Below, in pieces: positions 1 through 8,260 of a stretch of DNA of 64,000 bases. This stretch comes from Arthrobacter sp. 24S4-2 (GTDB lineage Bacteria; Actinomycetota; Actinomycetes; Actinomycetales; Micrococcaceae), in the NCBI RefSeq assembly GCF_005280255.1, contig NZ_CP040018.1, positions 2,542,001 to 2,606,000 of the forward strand. The letters run 5' to 3'. Position numbers and translations under genes: made by a program. How positions within the stretch are numbered: position 1 is the first letter of the stretch; the number at the start of each line of letters is the position of its first letter. The notes beneath the pieces were generated by a model that saw nothing but the letters and a program-made list of their open reading frames with translations, had not been told where the DNA came from and made no database searches.

Positions 1-1058
1 TAGGTCTTCTTCATCCACCCGCAGATTTCGTCCGGAGACCAGAAACGGTTGAGCTTGCGTTGCACGAGAGTGCGCAGCCGGGCGTTGGCTACGAGCTTGT
101 GCACTTTGGGTCGGGCCCGTTGCAGCCGGGCGTCATGGTCGGCAGTGCGGGGCAGGTAGAGGCCCTGAGCGTCCCGATGACGGTCCAGTTCCCGTTTGAT
201 CGTGGAGGCGTGGCGGCCAAGTTCCACGGCGATGCGCCGCATCGAGTGCCCCAGCCGCAGCAGGTCCGCGATCCGCAACCTCTCCCGCGCATCAAGGTAG
301 CGGCCCGCGGTTACGGCCGGCACTGTGATGGGTGGAATCTTGAAATTGCTGGCTCGACGCAGCTGCGTCCCCGTTCGTCTGTGCATACCAAGAAGTCTGC
401 ATGCTTCTGCGTTGCTCACCCCGTTGCGCATCAGCTGCCAATACTTCTCGGCCCGTGCTGCACGGTGCTGCTGCGCCTCCGGGAGCACCGCACCGAGCAT
501 CTGGTCTGCATCCCGGCCGGAGGAGAGAAAAGCGGCGTGCTGCGCCGCCGTCGCCGCATTCTGCTGTTTCGATAGTCGCGATAATCGTTCGCGTTCGAAG
601 TTCAGACAGAGGCGATCCGTCAGGCGCAACTGGCCCTGGCACCGGCTAACGGTCACTTTGGACTGACGCAGCTGGTCGAAGCGACTTTGCATCCACCGAT
701 ACGCGGTCGAACGGCTCACTCCCGCCGTCTTAGCTGCCTCCCCAAGGCTCTTCCCCCGATCAAACGCCGCCCAAAAGCTGGCCTCCTCGTCGACGCCAAC
801 TCGAAGATGATGGCGGTCTTTGACGTGGCCGACGTCCGCTTCCCACGCCAGCAGCCGGGCGGTGGTGAACCCCAGCTCCGCCGTCGTCTCGCCGGAAGTC
901 TTGCCGTTGCGACGCAGGCGCAAGTATTCCTCGCGAAGCCAACGGTAGCCGACCTCTTTATCAATGCCAGCATGTCGGGCGGACGGTTTGAGACCATGCC
1001 CTTGCTTTACCGAGGCAAGAAACCGGATGCCTGCTGCTGACGAGGAACTGAGATACAT
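1..1058 (-). CDS. IS30-family transposase, 3' end cut by window edge
   Basis: An open frame of 352 codons runs from an ATG at 1058 off the left edge without a stop. The start follows an AAGGTGG ribosome site about six bases upstream. The N-terminal half (residues about 1-240) is a long extension with several helix-turn-helix-like stretches, for example around residues 105-125 and 215-230. The IS30-type DNA-binding region follows at about 256-290, with LRLGHSMRRIA and then GRHASTIKREL. After that comes the start of the linker, with SPDEICGWMKK. The DDE catalytic domain lies beyond the window. Long extensions of this kind occur in actinobacterial IS30 transposases. Family assignment is confident; whether the gene is intact cannot be judged. 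Confidence 0.85.
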   Translation of the reverse strand, partial: MYLSSSSAAGIRFLASVKQGHGLKPSARHAGIDKEVGYRWLREEYLRLRRNGKTSGETTAELGFTTARLLAWEADVGHVKDRHHLRVGVDEEASFWAAFDRGKSLGEAAKTAGVSRSTAYRWMQSRFDQLRQSKVTVSRCQGQLRLTDRLCLNFERERLSRLSKQQNAATAAQHAAFLSSGRDADQMLGAVLPEAQQHRAARAEKYWQLMRNGVSNAEACRLLGMHRRTGTQLRRASNFKIPPITVPAVTAGRYLDARERLRIADLLRLGHSMRRIAVELGRHASTIKRELDRHRDAQGLYLPRTADHDARLQRARPKVHKLVANARLRTLVQRKLNRFWSPDEICGWMKKT

Positions 1059-1229
1059 GTCGAACCACCTTGAAAGAAGGTGTTGCTTCGATCAACAGAA
1101 TCCGGGGGGGTGTCCCTATGTTTTTTGTCAAGCGTTGGGCCCCGGTTTTCTTTGCAAGTGGTGTGACCTGTTTGTGGGCAGAGATGCATGGCCAGCGGTG
1201 TGTCGCCGCCAGCTGACAGGCCAGGCCGT

Positions 1230-2429
1230 TCAGGCGCTTTGAGTCCCGGGTGCTTCGTATAGGGTGCCGTCGCGGAGCATTGCGAAGAGGACGTCGCAGC
1301 GGCGCCGTGCGAGGGCGATGAGGGCCTGGTTGTGGCGCTTGCCTTCGGCACGTTTGCGGTCGTAGTAGGCCCTTGAGAGTGGGTCTTTGAGCGCGGCGAA
1401 AGCGGAGAGGAAGAATGCCCGTTTGAGGCTTTTGTTGCCTTTTTTGGAAGGATGGTCGCCGCGGATCGAGGTGCCCGACCGCCACGTCACCGGGGCCAGT
1501 CCGGCGTACGAGGCAAGATGGCCGGCGGTCTTGAATTCCTTGCCCGCAACTTCGGTGATGATTCGCGCTTCCGTCCTGACCCCGACCGCCGGAATGGAGG
1601 TCAGGACGGTGTGAAGAGGGTGGGCCTCCACAAGCGCTTCGACCTGGGTGAGGATCTCGTCCCGGGACGTTCGCAACTGCTTGAGCATCGCTGCCAGCTG
1701 CGGCAGGACGATGCCTGCGGCGTTGGTGCCGGCGACCACGACGGTCTGCTCTCCCAAGGCGGTGAATACCTCGGCAGCCCAGGCCTTCCCGGCCCGCGGA
1801 GCGTGGCGGGACAGGAGCGTGGCGACCCTGTTCTGCCCGGCCTTGCGCAGAGTGGAGGGCGTGGGGTACTTGACCAGCAGCTCGGCCATGGCCGGGTGGT
1901 CCAAATGCATGCCAATGACCCGTTCCAGAGCCGGATGGACCTGCGCGAGCAACCCGCGGATCCGGTTTGAGGTGGCCGTGGCCTGCTTGGCCAGGTCATC
2001 ATCAAAACCACACAACATCGACAGCTCCGCGGCCTGCTCGTCGGCGACGACGATGGAGCGAAGCGTGTGCGGCAGGGACCGGGCAGCCTCGGCAATTATC
2101 GCCGCGTCCCGGGCGTCCGTTTTGGCCTCGCCGGGGTGCAAGTCAGCGATGCGCCGCATGGCCAGACCGGGCAGGTAGCCGACCATAATGCCCTCTGCCT
2201 GTGCCACGGCGACCGGCAGGGCACCAATGGTGGAGGGCTGGTCAACGACCAACAGCACGCGTCCCTTGCCCGCTACGGCCTTGATGATGGAGCGTAATTT
2301 GGCCTCGTCCTGGGGCAGTGCCCGGTCGAGGATCTTCTTGCCCTGGCGATCGATGGCGACCGCGTGGTGATTGCTCTTGCCGACGTCAACACCGATGAAG
2401 ATGTCGACGAGTTTATGGTCATTGATCAA
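1230..2429 (-). CDS. IS110-family (DEDD) transposase
   Basis: About 399 residues, the usual size for IS110 recombinases. The N-terminus carries the RuvC-like DEDD domain (IFIGVDVGKSNHH, then KTDARDAAIIAEAAR). The C-terminus carries the Transposase_20 region with the serine motif near WRSGTSIRGDHPSKKGNK, followed by LKRAFFLSAFAALK. I prefer a TTG start at 2429 because GGAGG lies about six bases upstream and MINDHKLVDIFIGVD matches the usual family N-terminus; an in-frame ATG at 2498 would only add an unrelated tail. The frame is uninterrupted, so the element may be active. IS110 elements lack long inverted repeats and I could not fix the ends. Confidence 0.9.
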   Translation of the reverse strand: MINDHKLVDIFIGVDVGKSNHHAVAIDRQGKKILDRALPQDEAKLRSIIKAVAGKGRVLLVVDQPSTIGALPVAVAQAEGIMVGYLPGLAMRRIADLHPGEAKTDARDAAIIAEAARSLPHTLRSIVVADEQAAELSMLCGFDDDLAKQATATSNRIRGLLAQVHPALERVIGMHLDHPAMAELLVKYPTPSTLRKAGQNRVATLLSRHAPRAGKAWAAEVFTALGEQTVVVAGTNAAGIVLPQLAAMLKQLRTSRDEILTQVEALVEAHPLHTVLTSIPAVGVRTEARIITEVAGKEFKTAGHLASYAGLAPVTWRSGTSIRGDHPSKKGNKSLKRAFFLSAFAALKDPLSRAYYDRKRAEGKRHNQALIALARRRCDVLFAMLRDGTLYEAPGTQSA

Positions 2430-2703
2430 CGCAGACCTCCCAGAATTTGTGTCCGTCAAATCTGTGTTGGCATGTCCCGCGGCGGCAAGGCCCGGCATCC
2501 ACGTTACGGCTGACCTACGCGGTGCTTCCTTGCGCTGGTCCGGTCCCCATTAGCGATCCCCTGGCGCCTATCGAATCCCGGTGACAACACCCCCCGGATC
2601 ATTGATGACTGGGGGAATTAATCATGCCGGGACCGACAGGCCAACAACCCCAATTCTTACTCGATAAGGGCTACTAAGAAGGTAACGGGGGATTACGGCA
2701 ACC
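2430..2703 (-). other. Non-coding leader of the IS110 element, candidate bridge-RNA region
   Basis: About 270 bases without a convincing gene separate the IS110 start from the serine recombinase. In the IS110 group the left-end non-coding segment upstream of the recombinase encodes a structured bridge RNA that selects target and donor DNA. The position and length fit, but I have not folded the sequence or found the element boundary, so this is inference from family knowledge only. Confidence 0.3.
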
Positions 2704-3288
2704 ATGTTCCCTATGACTGGAATGAAGATCGGTTACGCCCGGGTCTCGACGAACGACCAGGACCTTACCGCCCAACGCAATGCCCTCTTTGCTCTGGGTG
2801 TAAAGGAGGCCCAGATCTTCGTCGATCACGGACTTACGGGAGCGAATCGGGTGCGCCCTGGGCTCCGTGAAGCGATGGCGGCGTGCCGAGCCGGCGATAC
2901 GCTCGTGGTGACCAAGCTCGACCGGCTGGCGCGCTCCCTTTCTGATGCCAGGGACATTGCCGACGAGCTGACGGCCAAAGGGGTAGTGCTTAGTCTCGGC
3001 GGCAACAGCCACGACCCGACTGACTCTGTAGGCCGGCTGCTGTTCAACGTCCTTGGAATGGTGGCCGAGTTTGAAGCGGATCTGATCCGGATGCGGACTC
3101 GCGAAGGGATGGCCGTCGCAAAAGCGAAGGGGCGGTTGAAAGGCAAGCAGCCCAAATTGTCCAAGACTCAGCGGAAGCACCTTCTGACACTGCACGACGC
3201 CGGCGAACATACGCAGGCCGAACAGGCCGAGCTGTTCCGGGTGTCCCGGACGACGGTGTACCGCGAGCTCCAACGGCGCACCATCTGA
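2704..3288 (+). CDS. Serine recombinase (resolvase/invertase family)
   Basis: 194 residues. The resolvase catalytic domain starts at MKIGYARVSTNDQDL, where the serine of RVST is the nucleophile, and continues with KLDRLARSLSDA and the long E helix (EFEADLIRMRTREGMAVAKA). A C-terminal helix-turn-helix of about 45 residues ends in VSRTTVYRELQRRTI. This is the normal two-domain layout of small DNA invertases and Tn3-type resolvases. Starts at 2704, 2713 and 2722 are all in frame; a GGGGGA run upstream of 2704 favours the first. It sits between IS110 and a pair of direct repeats, so it probably belonged to a transposon or cassette. No partner transposase of Tn3 type is visible. Confidence 0.9.
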   Translation: MFPMTGMKIGYARVSTNDQDLTAQRNALFALGVKEAQIFVDHGLTGANRVRPGLREAMAACRAGDTLVVTKLDRLARSLSDARDIADELTAKGVVLSLGGNSHDPTDSVGRLLFNVLGMVAEFEADLIRMRTREGMAVAKAKGRLKGKQPKLSKTQRKHLLTLHDAGEHTQAEQAELFRVSRTTVYRELQRRTI

Positions 3289-3310
3289 AGACCGACGCGG
3301 TGCCGACTTG

Positions 3311-3353
3311 GAACGCCAGATAGCGCTGCAAAAAGAACGCCATTTAGCGTTGC
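3311..3353 (+). repeat. Two 19-bp imperfect direct repeats beside the serine recombinase
   Basis: GAACGCCAGATAGCGCTGC (3311-3329) and GAACGCCATTTAGCGTTGC (3335-3353) agree at most positions and are separated by only five bases. They begin 22 bases after the recombinase stop codon. Paired binding sites next to a serine recombinase gene would fit subsites of its recombination site, but the spacing and function are inferred. Confidence 0.5.
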
Positions 3354-3396
3354 GATTCACAGACATCCAATGAGCTTCCGCAGAGAATCTGGATTA

Positions 3397-3416
3397 TCAC
3401 GAACGACCGTTCGTGA
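3397..3416. promoter_or_regulatory. Perfect 20-bp palindrome, TetR-type operator lacking its regulator
   Basis: TCACGAACG-AC-CGTTCGTGA is a perfect inverted repeat with a two-base centre. Sites built on ACGAAC..GTTCGT are typical of TetR/AcrR repressors. The nearest regulator is a WYL protein over 1 kb away and no gene starts clearly behind the site. From 3289 to 3598 I see nothing else besides the direct repeats. Confidence 0.55.
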
Positions 3417-3598
3417 GAATGCCGCGATGATTGATCGCGCCTCCGGCGTGTCTTGTCTTGGTTGGGAATGGCGGTTTCGGTGTCGCGTACGCCGAACCGT
3501 TTGCGGGACGCGGAAGGCTCCCCGCGTCGGACTCACTTTTGGCGCTAACTCGGAAGCGATGCCGCATAGAAGAGGCGGTTTGGGGCCTCGCTGTCGGA

Positions 3599-4549
3599 TC
3601 AGCCTTGGTAAAGGGCTGTTATTGCGGCGGCAGCGTCCCGAATGACGGCCCGCGCCTCGGGCGGGCCCGTGATGTGAAGGTGTGCACCGAATTGCAGCAG
3701 CTGACGTACGGACTCCACCTGGTCGTAGACCACGGTGATCTCGACCTGTTCCGCGTCCAGTGGCCTGGTGCCAGTGAGCCGGGAGCCTAGGATCCGTCGA
3801 GCGAGGGCAAGCCGGTTCTTCGACAGCGTTGCGGTAATTGTGATGCCGTCCCGGTTTTCTACCGCCGCGCTCAAATCACGGCTGACACTGGCCAGCGTTG
3901 CATCTGCGCGAAGGCGCCGAACCTCTGGCAGGACCTGCCAGCGCTTGAGCCTTTGCAGCGAAAACAGCCGAGGCACGCCGCCGACATCGGCCACCAGGTA
4001 CCAACGGCCGCCCTTCGCCAGGAGACCGTACGGGTCAACGGTGTGCCATGAGGCCCCCTGTTCGGCACTTCTCCGATAGTGAATCCGCAAACGCCTGCCT
4101 GGCTGCAGGTCTCTGGCGAGTTCGGCGACGCCGGCGACGCTTGGCGCCGGGCTAAACCATGGAGTGTTGTCGACCGTAATCAACTCGGACAACGGCAGCT
4201 CCGACTGCCGGGTCAGAGGCCGGCGGGAAGCGAGCTTCCGTTGGGCGCTGCGCGTCAGTGAGTCGATGCCAAGTTGGCGCGCTTGCCCAGGGTCCAGACC
4301 CAGAAGTTTCAGGGCATCGACCTCTGTGGGACTGAGTTTGGACACATCCAGCTGTGACCCAGGAAGCAGGACGACGCCGCCGTATCGGCCACGCTCGGCG
4401 AACACGGGCACATCTGCGTCCGCCAGAGCCGTGACGTCGCGCAGCACCGTCCGGACCGACACTCCCAGCTCCTCTGCCAACTCAAGTGCCGTCATGTGGT
4501 GGCGCGTCTGGAGGAGCAGCATCATCGAAAGCAGGCGTTGGGATTTCAT
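3599..4549 (-). CDS. HTH/WYL-domain transcriptional regulator
   Basis: 316 residues. The N-terminal winged helix-turn-helix (residues about 1-60, with TALELAEELGVSVRTVLRDV) is followed by the WYL ligand-sensing domain (about 130-215, with WHTVDPYGLLAKGGRWYLVA and the RLFSLQRLKRW strand). A C-terminal WYL extension completes the protein. Such proteins are cytoplasmic repressors or activators that bind nucleotides or other small ligands. The gene is divergent from the VOC-family gene at 4639 with a 90-bp shared intergenic space, so it probably controls that gene. Length and domain order are normal and the frame is intact. Confidence 0.85.
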   Translation of the reverse strand: MKSQRLLSMMLLLQTRHHMTALELAEELGVSVRTVLRDVTALADADVPVFAERGRYGGVVLLPGSQLDVSKLSPTEVDALKLLGLDPGQARQLGIDSLTRSAQRKLASRRPLTRQSELPLSELITVDNTPWFSPAPSVAGVAELARDLQPGRRLRIHYRRSAEQGASWHTVDPYGLLAKGGRWYLVADVGGVPRLFSLQRLKRWQVLPEVRRLRADATLASVSRDLSAAVENRDGITITATLSKNRLALARRILGSRLTGTRPLDAEQVEITVVYDQVESVRQLLQFGAHLHITGPPEARAVIRDAAAAITALYQG

Positions 4550-4638
4550 CCCATCAGTATCGTCGAATACCGGACAAGAGGTGTCATGTAATGGTGGCAG
4601 GCTTGGTGCATCCGAAAAACGTCAACCAAGGAGATCCC

Positions 4639-5004
4639 ATGGCAACACCGAACCTGTTCCTCATCTACGTCACCGATGTTGAACGCTCCACCCGCTTCTA
4701 CGCGGATCTGTTCGAAATGGAACCTGCCGCCGTCACTCCGCGTTATGTCCCGTTCGAGGTGGCCCCGGGCGTGCTCTTCGCCCTGTGGTCGGGCCGCGGC
4801 GACACTGTCACGACGGCGACGCCGCGAACCAGCGAGGTGGGGCTCATGCTGCCAGGGTCAGCGTCCGGAGTCGATGACTGCTTCACCGCGTGGACGGCCA
4901 AGGGGGCCACCGTCATCGAAGAGCCGCACGACGACGTCTTCGGGCGCACATTCGTGGTCGCCGACCCGGATGGCAACCTTATTCGTGTCTCTCCGATCGA
5001 CTAA
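4639..5004 (+). CDS. VOC-family protein (glyoxalase/bleomycin-resistance fold)
   Basis: 121 residues, a single VOC domain. The first half contains FLIYVTDVERSTRFYADLF and the second ends in the conserved strand FVVADPDGNLIRVSPID. These small proteins act as metal-dependent isomerases or dioxygenases, or as drug-sequestering dimers; the substrate is not evident. The ATG at 4639 has an AAGGAG ribosome site eight bases upstream, which decides it over a longer frame. It is transcribed away from the WYL regulator and followed by a strong terminator, so it is a single-gene unit. Confidence 0.85.
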   Translation: MATPNLFLIYVTDVERSTRFYADLFEMEPAAVTPRYVPFEVAPGVLFALWSGRGDTVTTATPRTSEVGLMLPGSASGVDDCFTAWTAKGATVIEEPHDDVFGRTFVVADPDGNLIRVSPID

Positions 5005-5059
5005 ACCGGAGCACACAGGCAGGCTCCGTTGAGCAATTCTGCATCTGGAAGGCTAGAGA

Positions 5060-5095
5060 GCCGGGCCGGATCGGTTACTCGGCCCGGCGCCTTTT
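5060..5095 (+). terminator. Rho-independent terminator after the VOC gene
   Basis: GCCGGGCC (5060-5067) pairs perfectly with GGCCCGGC (5081-5088) across a 13-base loop and is followed by GCCTTTT. It lies 56 bases past the VOC stop codon. From here to about 5620 I see no convincing gene. Confidence 0.8.
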
Positions 5096-5619
5096 CACGG
5101 GCGGACTGCGGCCATCCCTAGATACCGGTGCGGATACGTCCTGGACAACGTCGAAGACGGGTATTGACGCGCCCGGCCTGCCTCAAGATGAAGTGCGAAC
5201 ACTGATGCATCGAGATGCAGCAACGGCTAAAAACCGGTCCCCGGAACTTCCCCGGTGAGGGGAAATTGCTACCCGGCATGCCCCAGGTGATGACCTTGCG
5301 TTTGCCGGCGACCGCGTGACCTTGATCAAGGGATTCCGCTCGGCAGACACGAAGGGTCGTCTTTTCTCGAGTTCAGGCCGTGGCGGCACGCTGACCAGTC
5401 ACGATGTCTGGATGGAGAAATGCTTCCGCGGAAGGGAGAGTCACCTCGACGTTCGTCGGTTCCGTGCGCTGTGGTGGGAGCTAAGGGAGCTGCCGCGCGC
5501 TGGGCTGTGATGACATCGAGTGGGAGGCTGGCTGCAGCCGACGTTACCCTGGAGCCCAACAGTGACCCGCGGGCTTTCAGAACTGGAAGACACGAGGGAG
5601 TGGGCATCGCAGAAGCTCA

Positions 5620-5918
5620 ACCAGCGTTGCCCACTGAACTGTCTGGGTACACCAGCTCGAACACGTCCACCAGCTTCGGAATGTCGGCCGAACCCGGCAA
5701 TTACGAACTGCACTTTTATCTGCGAAGGACCATCCGAGGCCGAGTAATCGGTGTTCACCTGGGCAGGTGCCGACGTTCTCGGCCCACTGCAGGTCTCCTG
5801 CAACGGGGACGTTTTCAAGGCGACCGTGCAGCTGGGCACCAAGGGAGCAGATCTCAGGATGGACCCCGGCAGCGGCCCAGACGGCCGCTACGTATCCAGG
5901 CTCGTTCCATCCGCGTAG
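5620..5918 (+). pseudogene. Remnant of a small protein of unknown function
   Basis: One frame reads TSFGMSAEPGNYELHF. A second frame then carries CEGPSEAE, a TAA stop, and immediately SVFTWAGADVLGPLQVSCNG, ending in KGADLRMDPGSGPDGRYVS and a stop at 5918. Joined, these make a plausible protein C-terminus with natural composition. A frame change near 5715 and an in-frame stop at 5745-5747 break it. No start or family is recognised. It could be the tail of a secreted or lipoprotein-like gene whose front is lost. Confidence 0.45.
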
Positions 5919-5940
5919 CCTCGCCAGTGAACGGGAGCCC

Positions 5941-7347
5941 TCAAGCCCTCCGAGGTCTGATGACCAGCCCCACGACGGCTGCCAGCGCAAGGGCGGAGAG
6001 GATGGTCGCCGACCAGAACCCGGCCCGCCCGCCGGTCAGGAAGTCGCCGGGGACAGCGAACGCCGCATAGGTCGAGGCCACGATGGCCAGTCCGACGGCG
6101 CCGCCAAGTTGCTGCATTGTCTGGAAAAGCCCGGAGGCGGACCCTGCGTGCTCGGGTTCGACGTTGCGAAGCGCGAGCGTCGTGAGCGGCATGAACGTCA
6201 TGCCGGCCGAGATTCCCGTCAACAGCAGGGCAGCCATGACGACCACGAAGGGGGTGTCCGGACCCAGCTGCGTGAGCGGCAGGAAGGCGACGACGCGAAG
6301 GGCGGCGCCGATGATGACGAGGCGGACGGCCCCGAAGCGCTCGACCAGCCGCGGGACGATTCGCGACATCGCGAAGATGCTCAAGGGCATCGGCAGGAAA
6401 GCCAGGCCCGTCACCATCGGCGAGAGGTGCAGATCGTCTTCGAGGTACTGGACCATGAGGAAGAACATCGCAAGCATCCCGCCGTAGGTGGCCGCCATCG
6501 CAGCCAGCGCCGCCACCCGGCTCGGGCTGCGGAGCAGTTCCGGGCGGAGCAGGGGGTGGGCCACTCTCCGCTCGGTGATGGCGAGCACAGCGATCAGCGC
6601 CGCGCCGACCACGAGGCCGCCGATCGTGCGGGGACTGGACCAGCCGACGTCGCCCGCTTGGATGAGGGCCCACACGATGGCGACGGCGCCGCCCGTTGCG
6701 GTCACCGCTCCGAGCACGTCGAAGCGCCCGGGTCTCCGGGGAGTTTCAGTGATAAGGCGCGGCACGGCAATGAGAACGACGACGCCGATGGGCACGTTGA
6801 TGAAGAGGGTCCACCGCCAGCTGGTGAGGTCGGTGAGCAGGCCGCCGAGGATGAGCCCGAGCGCTCCGCCCATCGAGGCGATGGCGGAGAACAGCGCGAG
6901 CGCCCGGTTCCGCGCGCCGTCGTCCCGCGCGCTGGTGGTGATGAGCGCGAGCACGCTCGGGGCGGCGAACGCGGCACCGAGGCCTTGGAGTGCGCGGGCG
7001 ATGACGAGGAGAAGGGGTGAGGTGGCAAGGCCGCCGAGCAGTGAGAAGAGCGTGAAGGCTGCGACGCCCACCAGGAACGTGCGGCGGCGGCCGAAGACGT
7101 CTCCGATCCGTCCGCCGAGCAGCAGGAGGCCGCCGAAGGCAACGGCGTAGCCGTTCAGGACCCAGCTGAGCTCGGCCCGGGTGAAATGGAGGTCGGTGGC
7201 GATGTGGGGGAGTGCGACGTTTACGACTGTCGCGTCGAGGACAAGCATGAGTTGGGCGAGCATGACCAGCCAGAGGCCGATGCTGCCGGCGCGGCGGCCG
7301 GATGTAGCGATCCCGGCGGTCGCGCGTGTGGCGATTGTGGATGTCAT
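5941..7347 (-). CDS. MFS multidrug exporter, DHA2 (EmrB/QacA) type
   Basis: 468 residues with about 14 predicted membrane segments, the DHA2 pattern. Motif A is present as GGRIGDVFGRRRTFLVG after TM2, the TM1 signature is LDATVVNVALPHIATDL, and motif C follows around GALGLILGGLLTDL in TM5. The family exports cationic drugs, dyes and antibiotics using the proton gradient. I chose the ATG at 7347 (MTSTIATR); an in-frame TTG further upstream would cross the operator. It is divergent from the TetR gene at 7463, and the palindrome between them makes repression by that TetR protein very likely. Confidence 0.9.
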   Translation of the reverse strand: MTSTIATRATAGIATSGRRAGSIGLWLVMLAQLMLVLDATVVNVALPHIATDLHFTRAELSWVLNGYAVAFGGLLLLGGRIGDVFGRRRTFLVGVAAFTLFSLLGGLATSPLLLVIARALQGLGAAFAAPSVLALITTSARDDGARNRALALFSAIASMGGALGLILGGLLTDLTSWRWTLFINVPIGVVVLIAVPRLITETPRRPGRFDVLGAVTATGGAVAIVWALIQAGDVGWSSPRTIGGLVVGAALIAVLAITERRVAHPLLRPELLRSPSRVAALAAMAATYGGMLAMFFLMVQYLEDDLHLSPMVTGLAFLPMPLSIFAMSRIVPRLVERFGAVRLVIIGAALRVVAFLPLTQLGPDTPFVVVMAALLLTGISAGMTFMPLTTLALRNVEPEHAGSASGLFQTMQQLGGAVGLAIVASTYAAFAVPGDFLTGGRAGFWSATILSALALAAVVGLVIRPRRA

Positions 7348-7416
7348 GGGGTGGTGTCCTGTTCTAGCCGATGGGCTGACGTACACTAAGAGGAGAGAAG
7401 CTCCGGTTAGAACTAT

Positions 7417-7433
7417 ACGGAGACACTCTCCGT
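7417..7433. promoter_or_regulatory. TetR operator between the MFS exporter and its repressor
   Basis: ACGGAGA-CAC-TCTCCGT is a perfect 17-bp palindrome centred between the divergent starts at 7347 and 7463. Its position allows one repressor to control both genes, the usual arrangement for tetR/efflux pairs. Confidence 0.75.
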
Positions 7434-7462
7434 TTGGCAACCATGTTTTGAGAGGTGTTACT

Positions 7463-8011
7463 TTGCGCGCTGACGCTCAACGCAACCGCGACCGGATTGT
7501 GGAGGTTGCACGTGCGTCCTTCCGCGCCAAAGGCTTCGACGCCGTCTCGATGGACGAAGTCGCTAAGGGGGCCGAGGTGGGCCCCGGCACGCTGTACCGG
7601 CACTTCCCGACCAAAGAGTCGCTGTACGACGCGGTCCTTGAGGCCTGGGCGGAGAAGGTCAACGCGGCGGTAGACAGGGCGCTTTCGCTCGACGCCCCCG
7701 CGCGGGAGCGGCTGTTGACCTGGCTGACCGACTATGCGGCGATGCTGACAGAACACAAGGGTGCAGCCGCGCGGATCACTGCTGCGCTGGGTGATCCCGG
7801 GTCTCCATTCGCGGCAAAATGCACGACCTACGTCAATGCGAACCAGCGCTTGATTGACGCCATGGACTCGGCCCTTCGCCCGGGGGTCGAGGCAATGCAA
7901 ATCAGTCGGCTTGTCGGCGGTGTGGCTGCAGTCGCAGACAACAGCGCGCTTCCCGCCGACTCAGTGGCATCGATGCTCGCAATCGTCGCCGACGGACTGC
8001 TCGCTCCCTGA
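7463..8011 (+). CDS. TetR-family transcriptional repressor
   Basis: About 182 residues. The N-terminal helix-turn-helix contains RDRIVEVARASFRAKGFDAV followed by VGPGTLYRHFPTKESLYDAV, a textbook TetR recognition helix. The rest is an alpha-helical ligand-binding domain. The likely start is TTG at 7463 after a GAGAGG ribosome site; the frame is open further upstream but that part overlaps the MFS start. Context says it represses the adjacent DHA2 exporter and senses one of its substrates. Confidence 0.88.
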   Translation: MRADAQRNRDRIVEVARASFRAKGFDAVSMDEVAKGAEVGPGTLYRHFPTKESLYDAVLEAWAEKVNAAVDRALSLDAPARERLLTWLTDYAAMLTEHKGAAARITAALGDPGSPFAAKCTTYVNANQRLIDAMDSALRPGVEAMQISRLVGGVAAVADNSALPADSVASMLAIVADGLLAP

Positions 8012-8013
8012 CC

Positions 8014-8199
8014 GTTTCAGCGAACGCATTCGAGGCCGGACTGTTCTGCTACAACGACCGCATGGCCATGGGCGCCTACCGGGCAGCGGCAGAACTGGGT
8101 CTCAGGAATCCCGAGGACCTCTCGGTGGTCGGATTCGACGACCGGGAGCTGATCTCGCCAAACCTCCACCCCGGCCTTTGCGCCTGGATTGCCCGCTGA
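8014..8199 (+). pseudogene. C-terminal fragment of a LacI-family regulator
   Basis: The frame reads GLFCYNDRMAMGAYRAAAEL, then EDLSVVGFDDRELISPNLHPG, before stopping at 8199. This is the conserved effector-domain strand of LacI/GalR proteins (CYNDRMAMG and VVGFDD). The DNA-binding and first sugar-binding parts are missing, and the tail after HPG is not family-like. It begins directly after the TetR stop codon, so it marks an old deletion or insertion joint. Confidence 0.75.
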
Positions 8200-8260
8200 T
8201 GGCCTGCGACTCCATCGCGGCGCCCCGGCGCTGAGCCGCCCCACCCACAGGCCGGACGGG

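Noticed and set aside
5767..7020. 417-codon plus-strand frame opposite the MFS exporter
   Set aside because: Charged low-complexity composition typical of an antisense frame of a membrane protein gene.
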